A stretch of 7,611 bases of DNA, taken from Calditrichota bacterium (GTDB lineage Bacteria > Electryoneota > RPQS01). How positions within the stretch are numbered: the first letter of the stretch is position 1; every line of letters starts with the position of its first letter. A program made the position numbers and the translations under genes. Under the pieces are notes generated by a model, which was not told the origin of the DNA, made no database searches, and saw only the letters and a program-made list of their open reading frames with translations. Location of the stretch: contig JAGVEU010000272.1 of NCBI GenBank assembly GCA_020057985.1, forward strand, positions 1 through 7,611, in the 5' to 3' direction. Of the stretch, positions 1 through 6,834 are shown one piece after another.

Positions 1-632
1 GCGTTCACTCCCTGTTCATTGTGCGCGCCGTGAGCCGATTTTCCATGAGTGGTGATCTCAATTTCCATTCGTCCGCGTTGTCCGCGAAACACTTGCAGGT
101 CGGTCGGCTCGCCCAATAGCACGTAATCGGGACGAATTCCCTCTTGCTCGATCAGATATTGAAGGGGGTATCCGTCGCAGTCTTCCTCAAGCACAGAGCC
201 AACCACATACAGGGTGAATGGAAGATCCTCGTTGCCGAATATCTGCTTAATGAGCTTTCCGGCAATCAGATACCCCGACATTGCCGGTTTCTCATCCACC
301 GCACCGCGACCGAAGATCTTGCCATTTTCAATGGCTCCCTCAAAGGGTGGATGCGGCCATTGCTCGCTCTCACTAACCTGAACCGTGTCAATATGCGCAT
401 CAAAAAGAACCTTCACCAGCCCATTCCCGATGCGGCCGACAGCGTTTCCCAACCCATCAGAAAAAGCATCATCAAAGCCAAATGTCTTCATCCGACTCAG
501 GATAAACTCCACAATCTCCTGCTCTTCCCCACTGTAGCTACGAATACGAATCAGGTCTTGCAGCAACTTGGTTAGCTCCGCGTCCTGCTGAATAAGCGCA
601 GCCTTGAGATGGGAGACAAATTTGGAATCCAT
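1..632 (-). CDS. ygeY: YgeY-type M20 family metallohydrolase (partial, C-terminus outside window)
   Basis: This frame opens with ATG at 632 and runs off the left edge after 210 whole codons; the full family length is around 400, so the lid domain and the last metal ligand are missing. Seen: FDAHIDT (78-84) with His80 and Asp82 as in the M20 HxD motif, FGRGAVDEK with bridging Asp113, LEEDCDG (148-154) with catalytic Glu149 and metal ligand Glu150, GEPTD (174-178), and VFRGQRGRMEI (181-191) followed by GKSAHGA with His201. EEDCDG and RGQRGRMEI are distinctive for YgeY among M20 proteins (recalled, not searched). M20 enzymes cleave amide or carbamoyl bonds of small molecules with a two-metal centre in the cytoplasm; YgeY's substrate is unsettled. 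It begins 7 nt after the DHOD-like stop with a strong ribosome binding site. An allantoate amidohydrolase or ArgE-like role is less likely. Confidence 0.9.
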   Translation of the reverse strand, partial: MDSKFVSHLKAALIQQDAELTKLLQDLIRIRSYSGEEQEIVEFILSRMKTFGFDDAFSDGLGNAVGRIGNGLVKVLFDAHIDTVQVSESEQWPHPPFEGAIENGKIFGRGAVDEKPAMSGYLIAGKLIKQIFGNEDLPFTLYVVGSVLEEDCDGYPLQYLIEQEGIRPDYVLLGEPTDLQVFRGQRGRMEIEITTHGKSAHGAHNEQGVN

Positions 633-634
633 AT

Positions 635-641
635 TCACCTC
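635..641 (-). promoter_or_regulatory. Ribosome binding site of ygeY, overlapping the upstream stop codon
   Basis: GAGGTGA read on the minus strand is a seven-base match to the anti-Shine-Dalgarno core. It lies just before ATG at 632 and includes bases of the TGA stop of the DHOD-like gene (642-640). It is the strongest such site in the window and fixes the ygeY start. Confidence 0.75.
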
Positions 642-1758
642 AGACCTCAACTTGTACTGTCATGTCAAATGCTGCGGTGGGACATACCGAAGCGCATAAG
701 CCGCAACTGACACACTTTGACCTGTCCAATAGAAACAGTTTGTCTTGAAAGCGAATCGCAAAATGCACACAGGACTTTGTGCAAAGATCACAATACGTGC
801 AAAGATCATAACTAATCGCAGGATACAATTGTGGCCCTTGCTCAAGAACATGCTGAGGGCGATGCGTTCGGCGTTGATATACTCCTCGCAAATCCTCTAT
901 AGTGGCATAGCCATGTTTGTCCATCCAGTCGGCTAATTGCCTCGCGAGTTTTCCGTAAACATTCTGCCCCTTGAGTATGGCAAGCGAGCAAATCTGAACG
1001 GCACTTGCACCGGCCATGATATATTTAACAACGTCTTCGACCCTGCGGATTCCGCCGACTCCAATCACAGGTTTCTTACTCAGGGAAGAAATGGCTTCGA
1101 CAAAATGCAGACCAATGGGAAGAATTGCGCGTCCTGACAGCCACCCTCTTCCATCTTGGCTGCCCATCGAAGGCCGCAGTGTTACAATATCAAAATCGAG
1201 CGCAGGACCAAGGCTGTTGATCGCCACGTATCCGTCCACAATGTCATCGAGCGCTTGAAGCACCGAGGATAAATCTTGAATGGCGGGGCTGAGCTTGGCA
1301 AACACAGGCTTGTTGAAATTCTGTTTCAAGCTCAGCGCCGTTTGTCTCAAGTGTGCGGCATCTTTCTCAACATAGTGAATCGAGAATTCCACTGCATCAG
1401 CCGTTCCAGCGTCTTCCAAAGCCTTTCCAAGAACGGCGAGATCCTCCGGCGAGTAGCCTACCGAAGCAATAACCGGCAAATGTGCAGTACGTGCCATCGC
1501 GAGTTCCTTTTCGATGAACGGGCGATAGTCCATTTCTGACCAGAGTTCCGCATTCAATAGCGAACCGGCAAAGGGCGATGCGATGTTGGGAATCGGCACA
1601 CGAGCCGGTGTCACACTGATCGTCTTTGCCACCAAGCCTCCGGCTCCTCCGGCTGCTGCGCGCAAGAGCATCGCCGCATCCTTGCCGGTCGGCCCAGCCG
1701 CAGTCCAGATCGGATTAGGAAACTCAATTCCGCAAATCGTAATTCTAAGATCGGCCAT
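640..1758 (-). CDS. DHOD/dihydropyrimidine dehydrogenase (PreA)-like flavoprotein with two C-terminal [4Fe-4S] motifs
   Basis: This 372-residue protein has an FMN-binding TIM barrel (about 1-300) followed by a ferredoxin module (about 315-365), the layout of PreA. Seen in the barrel: CGIEFPNPIWTAAGP (9-23), AKT with Lys45, AKLSP with Lys155, INSLGPALDFD (180-190), and the FMN phosphate sites GVGGI (233-237) and AGASAVQI (249-256). The ferredoxin part has CxxCxxCxxxC at 320-330 and CxxCxxCxxxCP at 349-360. The loop that should read NxSCP in dihydroorotate dehydrogenases is VEFSIHY (123-129), without the Asn and Cys, so a different substrate or a mainly electron-transfer role is likely. It sits between the 2Fe-2S subunit and ygeY, where E. 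coli-type clusters have YgfK. ATG at 1758 fits the start of the family core and overlaps the upstream gene by 14 nt; GTG at 1773 would add five residues. The fold is certain, the reaction is not. Confidence 0.85.
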   Translation of the reverse strand: MADLRITICGIEFPNPIWTAAGPTGKDAAMLLRAAAGGAGGLVAKTISVTPARVPIPNIASPFAGSLLNAELWSEMDYRPFIEKELAMARTAHLPVIASVGYSPEDLAVLGKALEDAGTADAVEFSIHYVEKDAAHLRQTALSLKQNFNKPVFAKLSPAIQDLSSVLQALDDIVDGYVAINSLGPALDFDIVTLRPSMGSQDGRGWLSGRAILPIGLHFVEAISSLSKKPVIGVGGIRRVEDVVKYIMAGASAVQICSLAILKGQNVYGKLARQLADWMDKHGYATIEDLRGVYQRRTHRPQHVLEQGPQLYPAISYDLCTYCDLCTKSCVHFAIRFQDKLFLLDRSKCVSCGLCASVCPTAAFDMTVQVEV

Positions 1759-2233
1759 GCTCGCTGGGGGCACTGTTCATTTCTTCGACTGTCTTCTGCA
1801 CAGCTTCAAGTATCTGCTTGTAACCCGTGCAACGACACAAATTGCCGGAAATCGCAGCAGCAATCTCGTGCTCGGAAGGCTGTGGATTCGTTTGCAAGAG
1901 CGCGTATGTTGAAAGAACCATGCCCGGGGTGCAGAAGCCGCATTGCACGGCACCGTATTGCAGAAAGTTCTCCTGCACAGGATGAAGAGTTCCATGTTTG
2001 GCAATTGCCTCGATGGTAACAATCTCTGCCCCTTCCACCTGTCCGGCAAGGATCAAGCAGGAATTCACAGCTTCTCCATTCATTAGCACCGTACACGCGC
2101 CGCACTCGCCGATTCCGCAACCTTCCTTGGTTCCTGTTAATCCCAAGCTGTCGCGCAACATATCTATTAGCCTGCGATTCGCCGCAATGACAAGTGAAAC
2201 CGCTTTACCATTCAACACGAAGTTGACAGTCAT
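1745..2233 (-). CDS. Xanthine dehydrogenase-family hydroxylase, 2Fe-2S subunit
   Basis: This is a 162-residue small subunit with two [2Fe-2S] clusters. The N-terminal plant-type ferredoxin domain carries Cys39, Cys44 and Cys47 (EGCGIGECGAC) plus Cys59; the helical domain carries Cys98 and Cys101 (QCGFCTPGM) and Cys133 and Cys135 (NLCRCTGY). All eight ligands are present and the QCGFCTPG segment keeps the Gln that lies near the Mo-pterin. It relays electrons from the molybdenum site to the FAD subunit. ATG at 2233 was chosen because it gives an ATGA overlap with the FAD-subunit stop, has GGAGAAG 7 nt upstream, and starts right at the ferredoxin beta strand (TVNFVLNG). An in-frame TTG at 2254 would add seven residues and is less likely. 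The C-terminal tail after about residue 150 is polar and not part of the family core. It would be xdhC-like in E. coli naming. Confidence 0.94.
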   Translation of the reverse strand: MTVNFVLNGKAVSLVIAANRRLIDMLRDSLGLTGTKEGCGIGECGACTVLMNGEAVNSCLILAGQVEGAEIVTIEAIAKHGTLHPVQENFLQYGAVQCGFCTPGMVLSTYALLQTNPQPSEHEIAAAISGNLCRCTGYKQILEAVQKTVEEMNSAPSEHGRS

Positions 2234-3114
2234 CGGATTGCTTCTCCGGAGCAACCACGGACCCTGCAGAGCAATTGGAAAAACATCTGCTGGAGCACCG
2301 GCAGCTTGTACGGCGTTGACCAGCGAATGCCTGTCTTGCTTAGCACGTGCTCGCCCAATTCATTCGCAAGCGATTTCAGAAAGCTCTTATCAATCGTTTT
2401 GCCAAGCGCAACCTTCTCCAAGTCTATAAATCGCATACCAATCGGAGTGACTGCGCCACTGGCAATGCGAAGGTCTTCGATCCTATTCTCAGTCACTTTG
2501 AGCAGAACCGCTAATGTGATTCGGCTGATGGCAGTTCCGCGCCGACGCCCCAGCTTGTAGAACTCACCTGAATGGCTGGCAGACAGCTTGGGCAGGAAGA
2601 TATTCGTAACGAGTTCACCGGCGTTCAGTTGCACTTGGTTGGGGCTGAGCAGAAAATCGCTTAGTGGCGTCTCTCGCACAGACGTATGACTCTGAATTCG
2701 CAAAACAGCATTATACACAAGTAGCGGTGGAACGCTATCTGCACATGCAGCATTGTTGACAAAATTCCCGGCCAGTGTTGCGCGATTCCGAATCTGGACA
2801 TTGCCAACAGTGAGTGCCGCTTGCTTTAGCAGAGGATACTCGGCAGCAATAATCGGGTGCTTTGCCAAATCCGTGAATGTAATGCCCGCCCCGATGGCAA
2901 GTCCGCCATCCCTTGTTTCGACATTCTTCAACTCCGGCAGATGATGAATATCTACGAGTGTGCGCGCACTTTTCAGGCGCAAGTCCCCTTGCTGAAAGCC
3001 GGGAATAACATCCGTGCCACCCGCAATAACCCTTGCGCCGTCGCCGGATTCTGCCAGAATGCTCAGTGCATCGTGCAATGTCTTGGGTCGGACAAACTCG
3101 ATCTGCGGAATCAT
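2230..3114 (-). CDS. Xanthine dehydrogenase-family hydroxylase, FAD-binding subunit
   Basis: This 294-residue protein has the usual length and layout of the CoxM/XdhB/YgfM FAD subunits. Residues 1-175 are the FAD-binding (PCMH-type) domain with the pyrophosphate-binding AGGTDVIPG (31-39) and the second flavin motif IRNRATLAGNFVNNAACAD (108-126). Residues about 180-285 are the CO dehydrogenase flavoprotein C-terminal domain (EFYKLGRRRGTAIS, later SGAVTPIGMR and a closing R-x-S-x-x-YK). It passes electrons from the 2Fe-2S subunit to NAD+ or another acceptor. There is no [4Fe-4S] insertion of the 4-hydroxybenzoyl-CoA reductase type, since only three scattered cysteines are present. ATG at 3114 begins one base after the large-subunit TAA. 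The stop overlaps the 2Fe-2S start as ATGA. The start has only a weak ribosome binding site, so it probably depends on translational coupling. Confidence 0.93.
   Translation of the reverse strand: MIPQIEFVRPKTLHDALSILAESGDGARVIAGGTDVIPGFQQGDLRLKSARTLVDIHHLPELKNVETRDGGLAIGAGITFTDLAKHPIIAAEYPLLKQAALTVGNVQIRNRATLAGNFVNNAACADSVPPLLVYNAVLRIQSHTSVRETPLSDFLLSPNQVQLNAGELVTNIFLPKLSASHSGEFYKLGRRRGTAISRITLAVLLKVTENRIEDLRIASGAVTPIGMRFIDLEKVALGKTIDKSFLKSLANELGEHVLSKTGIRWSTPYKLPVLQQMFFQLLCRVRGCSGEAIR
2241..2247 (-). promoter_or_regulatory. Ribosome binding site of the 2Fe-2S subunit
   Basis: GGAGAAG on the minus strand, 7 nt before ATG at 2233 and inside the end of the FAD-subunit gene. It decides for ATG 2233 over the upstream in-frame TTG at 2254. 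Confidence 0.65.
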
Positions 3115-3115
3115 C

Positions 3116-5491
3116 TTATTGGTTCGCGTTCGGATCCTCAGGCCGCAGTTTGCGTTGCAACAGAATTTCTTCGAGGTTCAGCGGCAGATTGAAAAAGCGT
3201 TTTCCGACGGCGTTGCGAACTGCATTGGCAATCGCGGCTGCTGTGAGTTCTAGTGTCGGCTCACCAAGAGACTTAGCTCCCCACGGACCGTAAGTTTCTT
3301 TTCCGCTGACAAACAGAGGAGTGATTGTGCCGAGATCGAGGCTCGTGGGAATCAGATACTCGTCGAAGTTCAGCTCCTTGATTTTTCCGTTAGGAGCGGT
3401 GATCTCTTCCCACAGAGCATAGCCCGCGCCTTGTGTTACCCCGCCATACACCTGCCCTTGCGCACCGAGCAAATTGATAATGGTTCCGGGATCATGGACA
3501 GCAGTAATGTGATCCAGATGAACTTCGCCGGTGCCGATATTCACCGTGACCTCTGCTACTTGACAGCCGTATACATAAGTAAAATAGGCAGGACCTTGAC
3601 CAACGGACTCATCCCAATGCACTCGAGGCCCGCGATACCAGCCAATTGCCGAAAGATTTACTCCGGTACTATGCGCAAGCGCGCAGAGATCCAAAAAGCT
3701 TATGTACTTCGCTGGATCGTCCACAAGCGCAACGAGGCCGCTACTGAAAACAAACGAACGGTCCGTTGCGAGATTCCAGCGTTTTCTAAGCGTCCCTTCT
3801 AATTGAGTCCGAACGATTTCTGCCGCATTTTTGACAGCGCCACCACCCATGAGGGTGGAGCGCGAGGCAACCGTGGGGCCACTGTCCGCAATATAGGCGG
3901 TATCAAAATCCAAATACTCGATGCTATCCACTGGAATTCCGAGTATTTCAGCCGCGATGATGCAGTATGTCGTTCGCAAGCCCTGACCATTCTCGGCAAG
4001 ACCGCACAGCAGAGACGCCGAGCCATCAGGCCGCAGCGATAGATATGCTGCCGCCGCATCCGTTCCTTCGGCTCCGAGCGAGCAGCCCCTGAAACTTGTC
4101 GCCAGTCCGATTCCTTTTTGGAGCAACTGATCAGGCTCAATGAAGTCTTTATTATCAAGGCTACATGATGGCGTCCATGTTGGTTTAATGTGCTGTTCGT
4201 TCTCCTGCCAGCGCTCGGCAAACGCGGTCTGCCCGACTGCCGTATCAAGCACCGTAACCAAGTTGACATCATGTTGAGCAAGTTCCTGTCCGCTGGCGGT
4301 GATTGAGCCGGCGCGAAAGCCATTGATGCGGCGGATTTCATCAGGTGTCATTCCCAACTGCACGGCGATTTCGTCCATCAACGACTCTTGAGCAAAGATT
4401 GGCTGTGGTGAACCGAAACCTCGCATGGCTCCCGTATAGGGATTGTTGGAATAGACCGCTCGCACGTCCGTCCACACGTGCTCTATCTCATAAGGCCCGG
4501 TGGCCTGCACAACAGTGCGCCAGGTGGTGAAGGGACTCATGGAAGCATAGGCGCCGCCGTCGGCGATAATATCAATCTTCATCGCCTTCAGCTTGCCGGT
4601 TTGCATGAAGCCCGCTTTATAGTGCATCGTGTACGGATGACGCTTGTAGGATTCAAGGATGGACTCCTCGCGGCGATAGCGGATCTTAACCGGGCGACCG
4701 GTCTTAAGGGCGGCGATGGATGCGCGAGCAGAAAGAAGGCACATGATGTCGTCTTTTCCTCCGAACGAGCCCCCCAACTCAGCCTGCTGAATGCGAACGT
4801 GAGTGAGCGGCCAGCCAAGCACATCCGCGACAATGCGACGCGCTGTAAAGGGGTTTTGAATGCTCCCGATGATTTGGATTTCCTTCCGCCCCTCCCTGGG
4901 AATCGCAATGACGCATTCCGGCTCAATATAGGCATGTTCGACGCGCTGGGTGGTGTAGGTCTGTTCGAGAAGATGATCGCTCTCGGCAAATCCCTGCTCG
5001 ACATTTCCCTTGCGCAACGGGTAGTGGACGATCAAATTGCTACCGAACTCAGGATGAATCAACGGCTCATTCGGCGCGAGCGCGTTGCAGTAATCCGTAA
5101 GTACTGGCAGCAATTCATACTCTATTCTCACCTGATCACGCAGACGCAGCAGTTCTTCCTCCGATTCGCCGAGTAACATGGCAATCACGTCTCCCGGTGT
5201 GACCACTTTCTTGTCACAGAACACCGGCTGATCTTTGCGAACAATGCCAACTGTTTTCGCAGCAGGAACGTCGCTAGCGTCACAGATCGCTGCCAACGCA
5301 GGATCGTTGTTGATGGCAGAATAATCCACCGAACGGATCAACGCATGAGCGGCAGGGATTCGCACCATAACGGCACTAAGCATTCCGGGAAAGCGTAAGT
5401 CATCGGCAAAGCGAGCCGCACCGGTCACTTTTTCTCGGCCATCCTGCCGCACAACTGGTTTGCCAACAACGGTGAAGGAATCCGCACTCAT
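3116..5491 (-). CDS. Xanthine dehydrogenase-family hydroxylase, molybdopterin-binding (large) subunit
   Basis: This is a 791-residue Mo-pterin catalytic subunit, a normal length for a subunit without fused Fe-S or FAD domains. Residues about 15-125 form the a/b-hammerhead domain (starting with a GREKVTGAARFADD-like motif); the rest is the two-part molybdopterin domain. Aligned by eye to bovine xanthine oxidase: Gln212 in SIQN corresponds to Q767, GGSFGGKD (240-247) puts Asp247 at the E802 position, Arg325 (TTWR) falls at R880, RGFG (357-360) matches R912/F914, GQG (502-504) is the pterin-contacting segment, and Glu744 in SLGEP is the general base E1261. The retained Arg and Glu favour an oxopurine-like substrate. 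TTH-type membrane or export signals are absent, so it is cytoplasmic. ATG at 5491 makes an ATGA overlap with ssnA; the FAD gene starts 1 nt after its stop. In E. coli naming this would be xdhA-like; the exact substrate is inferred, and XdhD-type activity is an alternative. Confidence 0.93.
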   Translation of the reverse strand: MSADSFTVVGKPVVRQDGREKVTGAARFADDLRFPGMLSAVMVRIPAAHALIRSVDYSAINNDPALAAICDASDVPAAKTVGIVRKDQPVFCDKKVVTPGDVIAMLLGESEEELLRLRDQVRIEYELLPVLTDYCNALAPNEPLIHPEFGSNLIVHYPLRKGNVEQGFAESDHLLEQTYTTQRVEHAYIEPECVIAIPREGRKEIQIIGSIQNPFTARRIVADVLGWPLTHVRIQQAELGGSFGGKDDIMCLLSARASIAALKTGRPVKIRYRREESILESYKRHPYTMHYKAGFMQTGKLKAMKIDIIADGGAYASMSPFTTWRTVVQATGPYEIEHVWTDVRAVYSNNPYTGAMRGFGSPQPIFAQESLMDEIAVQLGMTPDEIRRINGFRAGSITASGQELAQHDVNLVTVLDTAVGQTAFAERWQENEQHIKPTWTPSCSLDNKDFIEPDQLLQKGIGLATSFRGCSLGAEGTDAAAAYLSLRPDGSASLLCGLAENGQGLRTTYCIIAAEILGIPVDSIEYLDFDTAYIADSGPTVASRSTLMGGGAVKNAAEIVRTQLEGTLRKRWNLATDRSFVFSSGLVALVDDPAKYISFLDLCALAHSTGVNLSAIGWYRGPRVHWDESVGQGPAYFTYVYGCQVAEVTVNIGTGEVHLDHITAVHDPGTIINLLGAQGQVYGGVTQGAGYALWEEITAPNGKIKELNFDEYLIPTSLDLGTITPLFVSGKETYGPWGAKSLGEPTLELTAAAIANAVRNAVGKRFFNLPLNLEEILLQRKLRPEDPNANQ

Positions 5492-6834
5492 TGCCGCTCT
5501 GTGCGCTCCATTTCTGCAAATCTCTTATGCAACCGTGCTCCTTGCCGGGCGCTCTCTGACCTCTTTGCTGCGATGTCCTGTGCCGTTAGCTCGAAAGCTC
5601 GCATGAGGAATTGCCCAGCTTGAATTACACTGTGTACGCGGTTTTCGAGGATTCCATAGATATAGTGACCGAAGAAGTTCGTTTCGCTGAATGGAGCGGG
5701 CGGAACATAATCCCAGATCACAAAATCGGCTCGATCACCAGCTTGGAGTGACGGATAATCGGGAAAGTAGCGACGCATAAATTCACTCTGATCAAAGTAA
5801 ACTTTTCTCAGAAAGTCGAAGGCATCTGCAAACGTGTTCTCCTGCTGACGGGAGAGCAGAAACATCTGCTTCTGTGTGCGTGCGATATTTGCGTGCATTC
5901 CGTCGGTTCCGGCGAGCAGTGGAATCCCGCGTGGAATCTTGCTGTAGTACGGAACACCTACGCCATTATTGAAATTGGAGTCGGGACAACAGGCTATGCC
6001 CGCTCGATTGTCCAATATGATCTCTTGCTCTTGGCTCGTGAGATATACACCGTGGGCAAGAATGCTGCCCTGCGATATGAGCCTGTGATTTGCCAACCTG
6101 TGCGTTGGACTGATGCTATATTTCGCAAGGCTATGCTGACGATCTTCTACTGATTCCGAAATGTGGCTGTGAATCCCAATGTTCAGTTCATGGCAAAGAC
6201 CGGCGGCTGCACTCAGTGTATCGTCCGAGAGAGTAAAGGGTGCGTGAAGTCCAATCAGCCCACGAAGATCTTCATCAACTTCATTTTCAATAAACCTGCG
6301 ATTCTCCTGCAATCCGGCTGACGCTTCTTCTCGTCCATTGCGATCGGTGACTTCACAACATAGAACGCCGCGCAAGTGAAATTCGCGCATCACGTCCGCA
6401 ATCACAGACAGGCTGCCGGCAATGCAATTAGGCGAAGCATGATGGTCGAAGATATAGGTCACCCCGTTCGCAATGGATTCTATGGCAGTCAAAGCCGCAC
6501 TCGCCCGAATCATGTCGTGATCCAGTGCACGATCCAGTTTCCACCAGAGGTTCTCCAGAATGTGAAGGAAGTTGTCCGTGGGGCCGGTTACAGCGAGTCC
6601 CTTGGCAAGTCGCGAGTAGCAGTGCTCGTGGAAATTCACAAGCGGAACAGTCACCACTCGACCGGCTGCATCAAAAACCTCACCGTCGTTCTTACGATCA
6701 CTTGCCGGAGAAATTGTCACGATGCGCCCATCCGCAACGCGCAAATCTCCAAAGAACGGCACAACACTATCCCCCTGAATTTGGCAGAAATATGCGTTCT
6801 TGATGGTGAGTCTTGGTGGGGAAGTCAATGTCAT
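5488..6834 (-). CDS. ssnA: SsnA-type amidohydrolase (putative aminohydrolase, ATZ/TRZ-like)
   Basis: This 448-residue metal-dependent amidohydrolase matches E. coli SsnA along its length as I recall it. Seen: the HEH metal motif (residues 69-71) in NFHEHCYSRLAKGL, the SsnA signature ENLWWKLDRALD (94-105), DHHASP (130-135) with GGSLS-like AGSLS, EVTDRNG (161-167), GLHAPFT (195-201), HSHISE (222-227, ligand His and catalytic Glu), AHG (260-262, His ligand) and GTDGM (309-313, Asp ligand). All metal ligands and the acid are present, so it should be active. The family deaminates or hydrolyses N-heterocycles; SsnA's own substrate is not known to me, but it accompanies selenium-dependent molybdenum hydroxylases and purine/urate gene clusters. 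I chose ATG at 6834 because it forms an ATGA overlap with the preceding stop and has GAG 6 nt upstream. An ATG at 6849 would add five residues and has no visible ribosome binding site. Confidence 0.9.
   Translation of the reverse strand: MTLTSPPRLTIKNAYFCQIQGDSVVPFFGDLRVADGRIVTISPASDRKNDGEVFDAAGRVVTVPLVNFHEHCYSRLAKGLAVTGPTDNFLHILENLWWKLDRALDHDMIRASAALTAIESIANGVTYIFDHHASPNCIAGSLSVIADVMREFHLRGVLCCEVTDRNGREEASAGLQENRRFIENEVDEDLRGLIGLHAPFTLSDDTLSAAAGLCHELNIGIHSHISESVEDRQHSLAKYSISPTHRLANHRLISQGSILAHGVYLTSQEQEIILDNRAGIACCPDSNFNNGVGVPYYSKIPRGIPLLAGTDGMHANIARTQKQMFLLSRQQENTFADAFDFLRKVYFDQSEFMRRYFPDYPSLQAGDRADFVIWDYVPPAPFSETNFFGHYIYGILENRVHSVIQAGQFLMRAFELTAQDIAAKRSESARQGARLHKRFAEMERTERQ

Noticed and set aside
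144..575. Plus-strand open frame of 143 codons
   Set aside because: It lies antisense to the YgeY coding region, shows no recognisable motif, and is explained as a shadow frame.
640..851. Possible broken or separate ferredoxin gene at the end of the DHOD-like gene
   Set aside because: The two [4Fe-4S] motifs are in the same uninterrupted frame as the TIM barrel, which is the known PreA-type architecture.
1759..1773. GTG extension of the DHOD-like start
   Set aside because: It adds five residues with no conserved match and no clear ribosome binding site; the family core begins at the ATG at 1758. It cannot be fully excluded.
3799..4341. Minus-strand open frame of 180 codons in another frame inside the Mo subunit
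   Set aside because: It is contained in the Mo-subunit gene, which has clear conserved motifs here; the alternative product has no family features.
4478..5176. Plus-strand open frame of 232 codons
   Set aside because: It is fully antisense to the Mo subunit, whose motifs run unbroken through this stretch; composition is shadow-like.
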